DNA of 64,000 bases from Oceaniferula marina (GTDB lineage: Bacteria; Verrucomicrobiota; Verrucomicrobiia; Verrucomicrobiales; Akkermansiaceae): NCBI RefSeq assembly GCF_013391475.1, contig NZ_JACBAZ010000004.1:721940-785939 (forward strand). Direction: 5' to 3'. Made by a program: the position numbers and the translations under genes. This document shows positions 35,394 through 45,600 of the stretch, piece by piece. The first letter of the stretch is position 1. Every line of letters starts with the position of its first letter. Under the pieces are notes generated by a model. The model was given only the letters and a program-made list of their open reading frames with translations, did no database searches and was not told the origin of the DNA.

Positions 35394-35596
35394 ATACCAA
35401 GTAGCAAAACAGACGGGACGATTGCCGAGATAAATTTCTGTTATGGCAAGGCGCGACGATGGAATGGTGCGGGCACCATGACTGAGGAGAAACGCAGTCA
35501 GAACAGAAATTTATCCGGAACTCTGGTACACCACGAAGTGCATTTCCTCACAGCTTTAAAACTTTCAATCGTCTCATCTGTTTTGCGGAGTGGTAT
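35394..35596 (+). mobile_element. 203 bp MITE-like element, copy A
   Basis: This element is bounded by imperfect inverted ends: ATACCAAGTAGCAAAACAGA at the left and, on the other strand, ATACCACTCCGCAAAACAGA at the right. Its centre has the hairpin ATGGTGC-GG-GCACCAT. It carries no gene of its own. Its interior differs more from copies C and D than they do from each other around the centre. It lies upstream of the metal operon operator and is joined directly to copy B. Confidence 0.8.
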
Positions 35597-35721
35597 GATA
35601 CCATGACTAAGGAGAGACAAAGCCAAAGGAGTCATTCATCCGGAACTCTCATGGATCACGCAGTGCTTTTCCAAATACCTCAACAACGATCAATCGTCTC
35701 GTCTGTTTTGCCGAGTGGTAT
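35597..35721 (+). mobile_element. 203 bp MITE-like element, copy B (right part only)
   Basis: Directly after copy A comes a second right half (from CCATGACTAAGGAGAGACAA to GAGTGGTAT), nearly identical to copies C and D. The left inverted end and half of the central hairpin are missing. The stop codon of the exported protein gene on the minus strand (35724-35726) lies two bases beyond the end of the element. Confidence 0.75.
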
Positions 35722-35723
35722 GA

Positions 35724-36638
35724 CTAGGAGCTTTTATCATCGGGCCGGTCGTATCCCCCTCGGTAGACGCCGAGCGTGCGGCCTCCATTGGTTTTAGGCT
35801 GAGCCGAGTAAAAGGCGTACACTTTAATCAGGCCCGGAACAGGCCGGATGGAATCCTGAATCGCAATTTTTTTATCCTTGGCGCCTTTTGCGAAAAAAAC
35901 CACCCTCTGACCACGCTTCCCCTTAGGCAAATTCAGGCTTTTTTTAGTATGAGCCGCCATCGTAAAAGGTTTTTGTTTTCCTACCTGCATCCTTACACTT
36001 TGGTCAGATGTGTTCACCAGAAGCAATCGGGTATCTCCCTGTTCTGACCAGTTTAAAGGAACCGCTGTTAACTTGGGTGACGATCTCCAACGGTTTGAGC
36101 CTTTCCCCTGAGGCGTAAGAAACACCAAAGTTTGCGTATTCGGTTTTAAGGCCGGCATCCGAACCAGAGCATCACCACCGCTTTGACCATCCAGCTTACG
36201 GTACAGGCTAAATTCTTTCATCGCGGGGACCTTCGACAAACCCACTTGATTGTTGAATCCGATCGCCAAACTGGTCCACTTTTTTTCGCCCTCTATGGTT
36301 TTACGGTAATAGGCTTGGCTTGGGGGTGCGGCAAACTCAGGGACGTCCAGCATGATTGCCTGCCCCCCGGGGCCTCCTCCTTTCGGTCCACCGGCAGTGG
36401 GATCGACTGACTTTTCCATTTCCGCCATTTTCGCTCGGATTTTTTCTTTATCCTTCTCGTTTGGCATCCGATAGCGTCTGATGGGCTTCGGCCCCAAGGC
36501 AATCAATCCGAGTTTGGGCTGCTCCAACCCCTCCTTCGGTTTTTTCTCGCTGGGAACCTCGGGCGCGGCTTCTTGAGCCAAAGCAACACCACAGCAAAAG
36601 AGCGCGGCAAGGATCCCTGATAGAGTAAATGTATTCAT
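35724..36638 (-). CDS. Exported partner protein of pilin-like unit 1 (unknown family)
   Basis: A 304-residue protein from the ATG at 36638, with a signal peptide (MNTFTLSGILAALFCCGVAL, cut near ALAQ). It is the most divergent of four related proteins in this window. Shared points are an early 'l.liAlG' strand (LGLIALGPKP), and a late block TRLLLVNTSDQSVRMQVG followed by a basic strand, matching RVVNLADRPVYIQKG in its relatives. A lysine-rich spacer and a Gly/Pro stretch lie between. No known domain is recognised. It starts 11 bases after the stop of the giant pilin-like gene and is surely in its operon. Likely periplasmic or surface partner of that protein. The stop codon lies two bases from a MITE-like element, so the 3' end may have been altered. 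Confidence 0.75.
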   Translation of the reverse strand: MNTFTLSGILAALFCCGVALAQEAAPEVPSEKKPKEGLEQPKLGLIALGPKPIRRYRMPNEKDKEKIRAKMAEMEKSVDPTAGGPKGGGPGGQAIMLDVPEFAAPPSQAYYRKTIEGEKKWTSLAIGFNNQVGLSKVPAMKEFSLYRKLDGQSGGDALVRMPALKPNTQTLVFLTPQGKGSNRWRSSPKLTAVPLNWSEQGDTRLLLVNTSDQSVRMQVGKQKPFTMAAHTKKSLNLPKGKRGQRVVFFAKGAKDKKIAIQDSIRPVPGLIKVYAFYSAQPKTNGGRTLGVYRGGYDRPDDKSS

Positions 36639-36649
36639 GAAATGATCTA

Positions 36650-39600
36650 TTAAACTTCGTTCGTGGACAACCACCTCAAGGACTTGATTTTAAACTGACG
36701 CCCAAATTGCTTGTTTCTCTCGGTCAGCTGCGACTGGTCGATCTCACCTGTGGCGTAATCCATCTGGATGGCGGGGTCCGTTGGTAAATTACCACCGCCT
36801 GAAGGCTTCCCGACCATCACGGGCTCGACATAATCCGGCATTCTGCAAATAACAGCCTCCAGATAAGCCACCGCCTTCACCGTATCTCCTTCACGCGATT
36901 CTCCATAACAGCGAATCGTAAAACTATCCCCACGAACGGTCATGGATGGAGCCAGAGGCTCAAGAATATCTGCTTGTGTCAAAAATCCGGGTGCCCCCCA
37001 GGCTTTTGATTCATCGAGGTATTTGGAATAATCCAATTTGAACTCCTCCTTATTATTATCATTCTCGGCAAAGGTTCTTCTCTTCCAAACACCTTGGGTA
37101 AATTCATCGTTCAAATCGACCTGCTCGATGGCAGCTTCAATCGTACCCTTACGCGAACGAATGTCTGGATTACCTCCAATTGCAGGCATCAGGCGTCGGT
37201 TCACCATATCAGCCAATGAAACAAAGGGCCCTCTGGCTTTGACTTGAATCACGATGGCCTCCGCAAGTTCTGCCAATTCATCGTCACTCAGCGTTCTTCC
37301 TCCGAGCCAGGCATCCTTTTGATTCGGGTTGGCGGATGCGGTCGTCGCAGTCCCCCCCGGCTCGTCCAACCTTGAAAAGACAGACAGGCCGTCACCTCCA
37401 AGCGTTCCTCCATCCGGTTTTTCACGCTCCACGCTCCGAATTCCGGAAAGGAATGCCGTCCACGCTGGAATCGACGTGGAATTGACGTTGAATGCCGCCT
37501 TATTTTTCAATGTGTATGCGGCGTGCCAGAAGGCGAATTGCATTCCGGCGCTCTGCGACAACAAGGACTCAAGTTCGGAACGAGGGACGATCGTATCCTG
37601 ATTCGCCGTGTACCGGGGGTTCCACAAATTGTCAGAATCCAAGGCCTCATTCACAAAGGCATTCCCGCCACTGTTCATTTTCAAACCAGATAAGAAGAAA
37701 TGGTCCCACAGTCCTTGGTTTGTTTCATAAGCAATGTCATAGGCCAACATCTCTTCGCGGGTGGAGATGCTCTTTCCATTGATCGTCACATTTTCAGCCT
37801 GTCCCGCAATCTGCAGCAATCCATCCGATTGAGGCATCCATGTCCTCGGTCCGTATTGATATTTAAACGGGCTGACTCCCCCCACAAGATAGTCCCACTG
37901 GGACGGAACATCCGAAGTGCTCAGATCCTCACCCGCATCAGGGTGGGCCGATGCATCAAATGGAGCATGCAGATCCACCAGGGACGAACCGACGATATAA
38001 CTTGGATGCCACGAATAAGGACTCAATTGAGCGTGCCTGAGTTTCCCCAGGGACAATGCTCCATAGTCGGCGTTCGGCATATCAAAGAGTGCCGCTCCTG
38101 TCATACCGGGAAAATTGCTAGCAGCACCAAATGGAAACTTCGCATACTGGTTTCGATCGTTCAAACCGGGCAAATCATAGGCATCCCGCGGAGCGGCAGG
38201 AGAAAAGGAGTTCAACCAGGCCCCGGAACTGGTCACATACCACTCCCATGCACAGATCGATGCCGGTGAGCGCGAGCTGAGATGAGGCCGCACATTCCAG
38301 TTGGCAATGATCGCCGGGTTGAATGCGATATGGTCCGGAGTTTTCCAGCGAGCAACCCTCAAAGGTGGCGCATTCCCTTCGGTTGACGATTCGTCGAACC
38401 ACAAAAGCTTGGATCCGATTTGATGCACGTCCGGTGCGTTCTTGGTTGGATTGACCTCAAAGGCCTGCAACTTACCAAACTGGTTGCCAGATGCGCTTTG
38501 GCTGTTCCCCCACCACCAAGCGTAATACCAAAATGAATATGTATGAGCCCCCCCATTACCACCATTGATCAGTTGGATAGTTGGATACTGGGAACTCTCG
38601 GAAATCTCCTTGGCTGTCAAGGCCTGGACACCTCCACTGTTGGGAGATTTAAGGGCAAAGTTAAAATTATCATAAGCTATCACCCAAGGTTCGTAACGCT
38701 CCACCTCCTCCAACCTGAACTCATTCAACATACTGGCTGGTATGGTAACGGTGTATGTCTCATTTTTACCATCGCCATTACGGTCCTCATTGTATTGGTA
38801 ATAAGGAAGCCGTTCCACCTCATGATAAAAATGGTCCTCCCCCTGAGGAACATCTGGGCTCAATCGGTTCTGAGAGATATTGCGTGGATCATAACGCCCG
38901 AGCGTAATCCCTCCAGCCGTTTTTCCGGAGCTCGGAGATGGGGAATACACCAGACAGTCACCAGCTGGAATCACGGTAGGCTCCAAAGTAAATCCAAGGA
39001 AGCGGCTCGCAGGGAACAGTCCGGTTTCTGAATCCAAATCCCTAAAATTAACCGCTCTACAATGGTGTTTGAACACACCTCCCCATTTCTGCAAATTTGA
39101 ATCCGATGGGTATTTCTGTTTGAGCCGGTTGCGCTCTGTATCCGAAATTTTAAAATCAAAATTGCCTCCCGACCAGAAAAAGTTAGGCATCAGCACCACC
39201 ATTTCGGGCACTTTGATATCCACGTTGTAGGGGTTCCACATACAAACCCTGGGCACGATGTGCGTCTGAATACGGTTGTTGGTCTCGGCTCCGGAAAGCC
39301 CGAAATAATAATGGAATCTGGCATCTGTCATTACGGGGAAATGCTTGGGATACTTGGCGGCCCAATCCTTGGCTCTAAACGTATATCCATCATTTTCATC
39401 GCCCCTCCACCTGAGCACCGGCCTACGCCGCATTGCCGAGGAATCTACCGAGGTATCAATTTCGATTTCCCCACTCGCCATACCAGATAAGTATTTTTGT
39501 TTCCCCCAATAGCGCAGGGCGTCGAATGAAGGCCCATGAGCCAAGTGTCGGGGACCGGGGATAATCGGGTAATTACTTGAAAAGTCATGGGCGGCCGTTG

Positions 39601-40660
39601 TTGGCGAGGGGGAGGCATAGTTGACGGTCGTTTGTGATGGCTCTCCGAACAGCAAAGGTGTCAGATCCTTCTTCAAGCCACCATATACCGGGTTGGTAAA
39701 CAAGCCCGCGCCGTCGATCGTAAAATGGTTAAAATCCTGACCGAGAGCCACCCTCACATCGTCCACATTCGAAACACTGAGTGGTGTATTCCCATATGAA
39801 ACAATCAACTTCCCGCTGTTTTCAATCGATTCGTCAAAATCTGCATAGGCACCATAATCAGCCCCTTTACTCTCCGCCAAACCTGCCAACTTATCCGTCT
39901 GACTGGCAGCCAGACTTACCCGGTCCTCCGTGGTTTCATTAGGCACCACAATGGATGCCTTCTGGTTATTATCCATGACCGTCCATGCATAAGCCCCCAT
40001 GGTCTGCCCATTGTCAGTTTCAATTTTTTGAACCAGAATTTTCTCCCGATCATAACGGGTACTATCCAAACCGTCCCCCAGAGTCCCCCGTCCTAGCAGA
40101 GTGACAACCTCATCATCACCATCAGACAAGGCCAATTTATGCGCATTGGTCTTGTCGCCTTGAAAACTGGCAAGCCACGTCAGACGTAGATTATTTCTCC
40201 ATGCGTTGTTACGATATTGAGGATCGGAAAACCGAAGATCTTTATAATAATCCCTCGTGCTATACACTGACTCTCCCGTCTCCGAACTATCTTTTCCAAT
40301 CATCGGATACCCCTCATCGTTCGTATTTTTCCAAACCCCCAGAAGGTTCGGATTATTCAAACCCTCAATACGATCGGTGAAGGGGTTGGCATCAAGAATC
40401 GAAGCGTTGGCCGTCATCCTTTGGTCTGCCCCTGCGTATTTTTGCAATTCCCCAATGGCAAGCATCAAAGCCATTCTTGCATTCGCCCGAGCTGCCTCAC
40501 GATGAAATATATGACTCGACTGCCTAACCTCAATCGTCGACATCGAAAGCATTGCCAAGGCAATCATTACCAGTAATACCATCACAGAAATGGTAGCCAC
40601 CAGAGCAAATCCCCGATGATAAGAACTCCATCCCATACGCATTGTTTTACTATTTTTCAT
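36650..40660 (-). CDS. Giant pilin-like protein 1 (Verru_Chthon cassette protein A type)
   Basis: A 1336-residue protein from the ATG at 40660, chosen because a promoter-like element lies at 40714-40742 and the leader then matches its paralogues. It has a short basic leader, then G17-FALVATISVMVLLVMIALAM: a type IV pilin-like signal cut before Phe18. Residue 5 of the mature form is Ala, not Glu, as in the GspK/PilX tip subunits. The helix runs into ARANARMALMLAIGELQKYA, typical of Verru_Chthon cassette protein A. The large middle has many Trp/Tyr/Asn-rich turns. Near the end come LAEAIVIQVKARGPFVSLADMVNRRL (like the GspK SAM-type domain), GDSFTIRCYGES and FGRQFKIKSLRWL. It is probably exported and built into a pilus or secretion pseudopilus. 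A small exported partner gene follows. Confidence 0.85.
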   Translation of the reverse strand: MKNSKTMRMGWSSYHRGFALVATISVMVLLVMIALAMLSMSTIEVRQSSHIFHREAARANARMALMLAIGELQKYAGADQRMTANASILDANPFTDRIEGLNNPNLLGVWKNTNDEGYPMIGKDSSETGESVYSTRDYYKDLRFSDPQYRNNAWRNNLRLTWLASFQGDKTNAHKLALSDGDDEVVTLLGRGTLGDGLDSTRYDREKILVQKIETDNGQTMGAYAWTVMDNNQKASIVVPNETTEDRVSLAASQTDKLAGLAESKGADYGAYADFDESIENSGKLIVSYGNTPLSVSNVDDVRVALGQDFNHFTIDGAGLFTNPVYGGLKKDLTPLLFGEPSQTTVNYASPSPTTAAHDFSSNYPIIPGPRHLAHGPSFDALRYWGKQKYLSGMASGEIEIDTSVDSSAMRRRPVLRWRGDENDGYTFRAKDWAAKYPKHFPVMTDARFHYYFGLSGAETNNRIQTHIVPRVCMWNPYNVDIKVPEMVVLMPNFFWSGGNFDFKISDTERNRLKQKYPSDSNLQKWGGVFKHHCRAVNFRDLDSETGLFPASRFLGFTLEPTVIPAGDCLVYSPSPSSGKTAGGITLGRYDPRNISQNRLSPDVPQGEDHFYHEVERLPYYQYNEDRNGDGKNETYTVTIPASMLNEFRLEEVERYEPWVIAYDNFNFALKSPNSGGVQALTAKEISESSQYPTIQLINGGNGGAHTYSFWYYAWWWGNSQSASGNQFGKLQAFEVNPTKNAPDVHQIGSKLLWFDESSTEGNAPPLRVARWKTPDHIAFNPAIIANWNVRPHLSSRSPASICAWEWYVTSSGAWLNSFSPAAPRDAYDLPGLNDRNQYAKFPFGAASNFPGMTGAALFDMPNADYGALSLGKLRHAQLSPYSWHPSYIVGSSLVDLHAPFDASAHPDAGEDLSTSDVPSQWDYLVGGVSPFKYQYGPRTWMPQSDGLLQIAGQAENVTINGKSISTREEMLAYDIAYETNQGLWDHFFLSGLKMNSGGNAFVNEALDSDNLWNPRYTANQDTIVPRSELESLLSQSAGMQFAFWHAAYTLKNKAAFNVNSTSIPAWTAFLSGIRSVEREKPDGGTLGGDGLSVFSRLDEPGGTATTASANPNQKDAWLGGRTLSDDELAELAEAIVIQVKARGPFVSLADMVNRRLMPAIGGNPDIRSRKGTIEAAIEQVDLNDEFTQGVWKRRTFAENDNNKEEFKLDYSKYLDESKAWGAPGFLTQADILEPLAPSMTVRGDSFTIRCYGESREGDTVKAVAYLEAVICRMPDYVEPVMVGKPSGGGNLPTDPAIQMDYATGEIDQSQLTERNKQFGRQFKIKSLRWLSTNEV

Positions 40661-41027
40661 GTGTGTGTTGTCGGACAATATGACATACGAAATCCTAACT
40701 TCCAATTACAAAGCAAATACATTTCTCTGCCACTTTTGACAATTCCCTTACCCTTCACCGCGTTTCATGTCACAATCGTGAAAATGAATTTGCGGAAAAA
40801 AGCTCCTTTCAGAGGCAAAAGCTCCTTTCAGAGCCCTGTTCATGACAAGATGTAGATGCTATTTTCGTTTATACATTCCAAACGATCTGGCAACCAGACA
40901 TCAAAGATGTGACATCTTTCAGATCCCGCCCATGCGCAACGTCAAAAGGCCGGTCCACCATGAGGCAGGACCATCCCCTGGGATCAGATGCCCAACAACG
41001 ACCGGTAAAGCCAGAGGCCAGCTCAAC
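40661..41027. other. Gap upstream of pilin-like unit 1
   Basis: Besides the promoter (40714-40742) this stretch holds two copies of AAAAGCTCCTTTCAGAG (40798-40814 and 40817-40833; 19 bp period). The rest, up to the stop of the preceding partner gene, shows no gene, RNA or T-tailed hairpin. Confidence 0.45.
40714..40742 (-). promoter_or_regulatory. Promoter of pilin-like unit 1
   Basis: On the minus strand TTGTCA (40742-40737), 17 bases, then TATTTG (40719-40714), a sigma-70-like layout. The -10 sits in TATTTGCTTTGTAATTGG, which is conserved in front of all three pilin-like genes, 54 bases before the ATG here and 51 in the others. Confidence 0.65.
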
Positions 41028-41774
41028 TTAGCGGATATTCTCAAAAAACTGGGAAGCCACAGGGCGGCCTTCCCGGCGAGAAACGGAGCAGGAAATATTC
41101 ATTCTCTTTCCTGCCATCCCTGCTAATTGACGCCTGAAAGCCGGGCGTCTTCGTTCCTCATGGGTGTACCATAAAGCCAAGGTTTTGACCTTCTCTTCAT
41201 CGAGAACACCTTGTAGGACATGCCATGATTGGGGCTCCAAGGTTTTAACAAGCTCATCACCCAAGTGAATCTCCAAAGGCAAAGTTGAAACGTTGACCAC
41301 TCGAAGCGACCCGGAAGGAAACACATCCAACCCGTCAGGAACAATGAAGAGCGAGGGGGCCATCCAGGATTTTTTTTCCTCATTTTGGGTCAGAAACAAA
41401 CTATACGCCCCCCCTTTCTCCGGCATCCTTACCGAGGTATACGTCTCCGTCTTTCCCTTCATTAATCGGAAAGCCGACGACGTAAAAACATAACGCGGCG
41501 ATGGAACATTCAGCCTCAACTTCACATCCTGAGAAGAGCTGCCAGCCATCAAGCTCAAGGCGGAAGGTAGTGCTGCTTCCGGGCGTCTCGCATGCACTTG
41601 CATTTCCTCATCATCACCCTCCCAATAAGCATCAGATCGCTCGCCAACAGCGATCATCGACAACTTGTATTCGACTTTTTGCGGAGGGTCCTGGGGAGCT
41701 TCTTCCTGAGCCCACACCCAAGCAAGTGAGATCAAACAAACCAAGGCCCCTAACACACATACTCTATTTTTCAT
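41028..41774 (-). CDS. Exported partner protein, second of unit 2 (unknown family)
   Basis: A 248-residue protein with a signal peptide (MKNRVCVLGALVCLISLAWV, cut after WAQ). It is a clear paralogue of the neighbouring upstream protein: YKLSMIAVGERSDAYWEGDD matches YEVSFVVVGARSDAYWVGDG; FPSGSLRVVNVSTLPLEIHLG matches FPKGAVRVVNLADRPVYIQKG; and LALWYTHEERRRPAFRRQL matches ISLWYTHKGRKVPAFRRAL. There is no known domain; the strand pattern suggests one or two beta-sandwich domains. It follows its paralogue by 24 bases and must be co-transcribed with it. Role unknown; location suggests it works with the giant pilin-like protein of unit 2. Confidence 0.8.
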   Translation of the reverse strand: MKNRVCVLGALVCLISLAWVWAQEEAPQDPPQKVEYKLSMIAVGERSDAYWEGDDEEMQVHARRPEAALPSALSLMAGSSSQDVKLRLNVPSPRYVFTSSAFRLMKGKTETYTSVRMPEKGGAYSLFLTQNEEKKSWMAPSLFIVPDGLDVFPSGSLRVVNVSTLPLEIHLGDELVKTLEPQSWHVLQGVLDEEKVKTLALWYTHEERRRPAFRRQLAGMAGKRMNISCSVSRREGRPVASQFFENIR

Positions 41775-41798
41775 GACGATTTCCAGACTTCCGTTCCA

Positions 41799-42650
41799 TT
41801 ATGAACTGGAGGCCTGAAGGGTGTCACTCTTTTTTTTGGGCACCTCAGGTTTTGGCAAAGGCTTGGCCGTCAAAAATAGCTGGGATAACAAAGGTCTCGA
41901 ACGCTTCGGAACGTAAGTGCAGGCAATATTCAGTCGCTGATCATCTTGATAGTTCAACGCTCTACGAAAGGCGGGAACTTTCCGCCCCTTGTGGGTATAC
42001 CACAAACTAATCACTTCTGGCTGTTTTGCATTCAGCGCTTTTTTAATGACCACACTCTTTCTGGGAGCCAAATGCCCCAGCACCTTTTTGCCCTTTTGAA
42101 TATAAACCGGGCGGTCAGCGAGGTTCACCACTCTCACAGCCCCTTTGGGAAAACGGGCCTCGGAATCAGATAGGATCAAACGCTGGGGCTCTTTCCAAGT
42201 TTTGTGCTTGGGCTGACGGGCCATAAAAACCGTGTATTCTCCAATCACCGGAGGCAGCTGAGCCGAAGTGTATTTTTTGTAACTGATATCCTCTCCAGAT
42301 TGCAAGCGGGCACTCAAATCACATTTGGAGGTCCGCAACTGCACACGCTCAGTCGGCACATTCAATGCCAACATCAAGCGCTTGCGCTTCTCCTCACCGG
42401 AAGCCACGCCAGACTGTTTTTTACCCGTAGCAATAAAAATATCTCTGGGTGGAGCCGCCCCAGGGTCATGGGCAAACACTTTCATATCCGGGCCGTCACC
42501 AACCCAATAAGCATCCGAACGTGCCCCCACCACCACAAAAGAGACCTCATACGCCGGCTTCTCCTCATCTGATTTACTCTGAGCCACCCGAGGACACACC
42601 AAGCCGATCAATACCAGCAGGCTCCATATCCATTTCTTACCTTTCATCAT
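41799..42650 (-). CDS. Exported partner protein, first of unit 2 (unknown family)
   Basis: A 283-residue protein with a signal peptide (about 1-25, cut after VAQS). It shares the family pattern: an N-terminal 'VGaRSDAYWvGDgpdMkV' block, a central strand region (LNVPTERVQLRTSKCDLSAR), then FPKGAVRVVNLADRPVYIQKG, a PRKSVVIKK strand and SLWYTHKGRKVPAFRRAL, with a Lys/Pro-rich tail. No enzyme motif or cysteine pair is evident. It begins 48 bases after the stop of the giant pilin-like gene 2 and is followed closely by a shorter paralogue, evidently a duplication. An ATG three bases into the frame is an equally good start. Function unknown. Confidence 0.8.
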   Translation of the reverse strand: MMKGKKWIWSLLVLIGLVCPRVAQSKSDEEKPAYEVSFVVVGARSDAYWVGDGPDMKVFAHDPGAAPPRDIFIATGKKQSGVASGEEKRKRLMLALNVPTERVQLRTSKCDLSARLQSGEDISYKKYTSAQLPPVIGEYTVFMARQPKHKTWKEPQRLILSDSEARFPKGAVRVVNLADRPVYIQKGKKVLGHLAPRKSVVIKKALNAKQPEVISLWYTHKGRKVPAFRRALNYQDDQRLNIACTYVPKRSRPLLSQLFLTAKPLPKPEVPKKKSDTLQASSS

Positions 42651-42698
42651 CGTAGTCTAATCTGTTTTTTTGTCTTCTCAAGTTTCGACGATCACGTC

Positions 42699-45600
42699 CT
42701 AGACCTCGGCGGGGGAAAGCCAACGGAATTTGGTAACCTTGAATTGGCGGCCAAAACGTAAATTCACTCCGGACAAGCCCTCGTCGCCACCTCCCGAAAC
42801 CCGGTTCAGCTCCCATTCGTGATTTGTCTCATTATAAACCCGGACCGGCTCAATCGCTTGATCACTAGTGTCGACATACTCGGGCACACGCTGGACCACG
42901 GCTTCACAGTAAGCCCTCGCCATGACCCGGACTCCACTGGCATCCCTGGCTTCACCATAGGCACGAACGGTAAAGGTATCTCCACGAGCCGTCAGCGATG
43001 GGGCCAAAACGGTCAGCAGATCGCCCTGACTGAAATAACCAGGTAGCCCAGCCGTTTTATAATCCACCCTGTTCACTACCGTGATCAGCTGCTGGGTATC
43101 CTCAATGGTTCTGTCAGAATCGTATCCGCCATAACTCTGCTTCAAATTGGTATTGATCCCAGCCTGATCAATGGCAGCCTGCATCGCTCCCTGATAGTTT
43201 TGCTCAGGAATCTCATTCAACCGGCGGTTGACGAAATCAGCCAAGGAAAGATAGGGGCCTCGCTCCTTAACCTGTTTGACAAGCTCTTCCGCCAGGCGTT
43301 CCACTTCAGACTCCGTCAGACTACGGAATCCATTCCATGCTTTTTCCTCCACCACACTGGAGATTGAGGATGAGCCCCCCTCTCCGGGAAGCAGACTGCG
43401 CGTGATGGGAGAGTTTCCGGACCCTCCACTACCATCACTAGCCAGGTTCGGATGGTCTTTGTCCTGCAAACTCAGCAAATAGGCTTTCCAAACCTCCTTA
43501 CTGTCACAGTTCACATTCAAAGCTCCATGATTCATCAAAAACTCGGCCGAATGATAAAAGGCATACTCCGGCTCACTCTGCAGTTTTTGTATCGTCTGAT
43601 CTACAGTCTTGGTTTCCGTCGCCCTGGGCAGGTAATGGGACACGGGCAGAGGGGTCAATCCATCCCAAGAAACGGAGCGGTTGTCTTTACTTCCCGAATG
43701 AGGGATACCCGACAACATATAGCCATCCCAAAACGAATGATTCAATTCGTAGGCGATATCATAGATCACCACCTCGTCACCGTGTTTATTGGTCGATGTG
43801 GAATCAGACGCCGCACTCTGCATCACGTTGGTCGCATTATACGTGCCGTTCCCCCAATTGGACGAACTGCTGGACCAGCGGGCTGGATCCGTCACGATAA
43901 AAGGTGAGCTGCACCCTTGCTGCTTGGTGTTATCTCTCAATGCTGTCGCATCCAGATCACTCTGGGTGGTCGAATAGCTCGAGCCCAAAATAAACGAGGG
44001 ATGCCAAGCAAGGTACGAATACTGGGCATGCTGGAACTGCCCCAAAGAAAACAGACCAATATCTCGACGCGGAACATCATACAGTACGATTTCGGTCGGG
44101 TATCCATCCGAAGGGCGCCCGATAGGAGACGGAGGGAAAAATGATTTCAGCTCTTCCGGGTCGGTTGGTTGCCGGAAATAGAGATGGCTATTCAGGTTGG
44201 GAATTTGCCACCCCCGCTGAACCCTCACCCCCAGAGCACTGGGGTGGTTGAGTATACCGCCTCGCAAGTTAGTCGTAGCAATAAGCGGTGTAGTCAAACG
44301 GCTAGGCTCAGACTTGTAGTGGCTCACCGTCGTGCTTTCGGCTGACTCATCGTACCACTGCATCCGAATTCCACGGCGCCACAAGCGAGGTGGAAGCCGA
44401 TCGGCTGGCCACTGACTCATATCGCGGAAATACAAAGTTCCGTTCGCAGCGTGCTGGGAGTGCTGAGCCGCATACCATTTTCCGTAACGGGCCTCCGCAT
44501 TGTTTTGAGCCAGAAAATGGCCAATGGTTTCATAGTCATCACTGCTCGTCAGCGACTGGATCGATACCGAACCCGAAGCATTCGATTTGGACTGCAGAAC
44601 CATGTATTCATCCGATGCCAACTCATACCAGCCAAAGAAATTGTTTGAGTTTCCACTGAAGCCGTAACTCTTATTCATGTTATCCGTTGTCTCGGCATCC
44701 GTCAGTTGCGTATTGCTGTCCCAGAAAAAGTTATCCGAACTGGGGGCGCTATCCGGAGTCAGCACATTGCTGGCAAAATCCATAGGGTCATATCTCCGCC
44801 CCCTTCCAGCGACCAAACTTCCTTTGGAATTCTGCATGTCCGGGCTGAACACCTTGCACTCACCTGGTCCCAACGTGACGGGCACCGTAACAAAGCCGGG
44901 AAACGACCAACCAGGATTGCCGTGAGCCCCCTTGGACATCCCAATCAAACTGGCATAATAAATTCGAAAACTTGTATCACGGTAATGGAAACCTCCGTAA
45001 TATGGAGTATTGGTCAACATCACGTAACGGCGCTCCTCGAGGGTAACATTATATGGGTTCCAGAGAATCAAGCGTGGAAAAATATGTGTCCGCAAAAACT
45101 CCGTCGTCCCTTGTTTATAGGGTGAAAAGTCCCAACCAAGTGAGGATTCCACCACTATCGGCTGCAGATAATTTGCATCCACATTGGTCAAATCCCGTCG
45201 TTTCAGAGCCAGCGAGCGGGAAAAATTCTGACGAAAGGTATTCTCTGGAATTTGAGGAGCGATGGTCACGTTGCCCGACCCTCCGGATGCACGGAATCGC
45301 ATATCAGCCCAATCCTTCAACACCCCAAAGCGAGGAGACGTCATATTGTGGTGAGCCCCTTTGATGATAGGCGTCGATAATGTTAGCTCCGGCAGATTCA
45401 AATTGGCCTCATCCGTGGATGGGCTCATATCCCCATTTTCGATAAACGCCGTTAAATCTTGCTTCAAGCCTCCGTTCATCGTGTTCGCAAATACCGCCGC
45501 TGAGTCTCCGGTTACGGTGTGGTAAGCCTGCTTCAGCCCATCAATATCCAAGCCGTTGAACAACAATCTCGAGGTGTCATATGTCAAACCTTTGTCCAAC

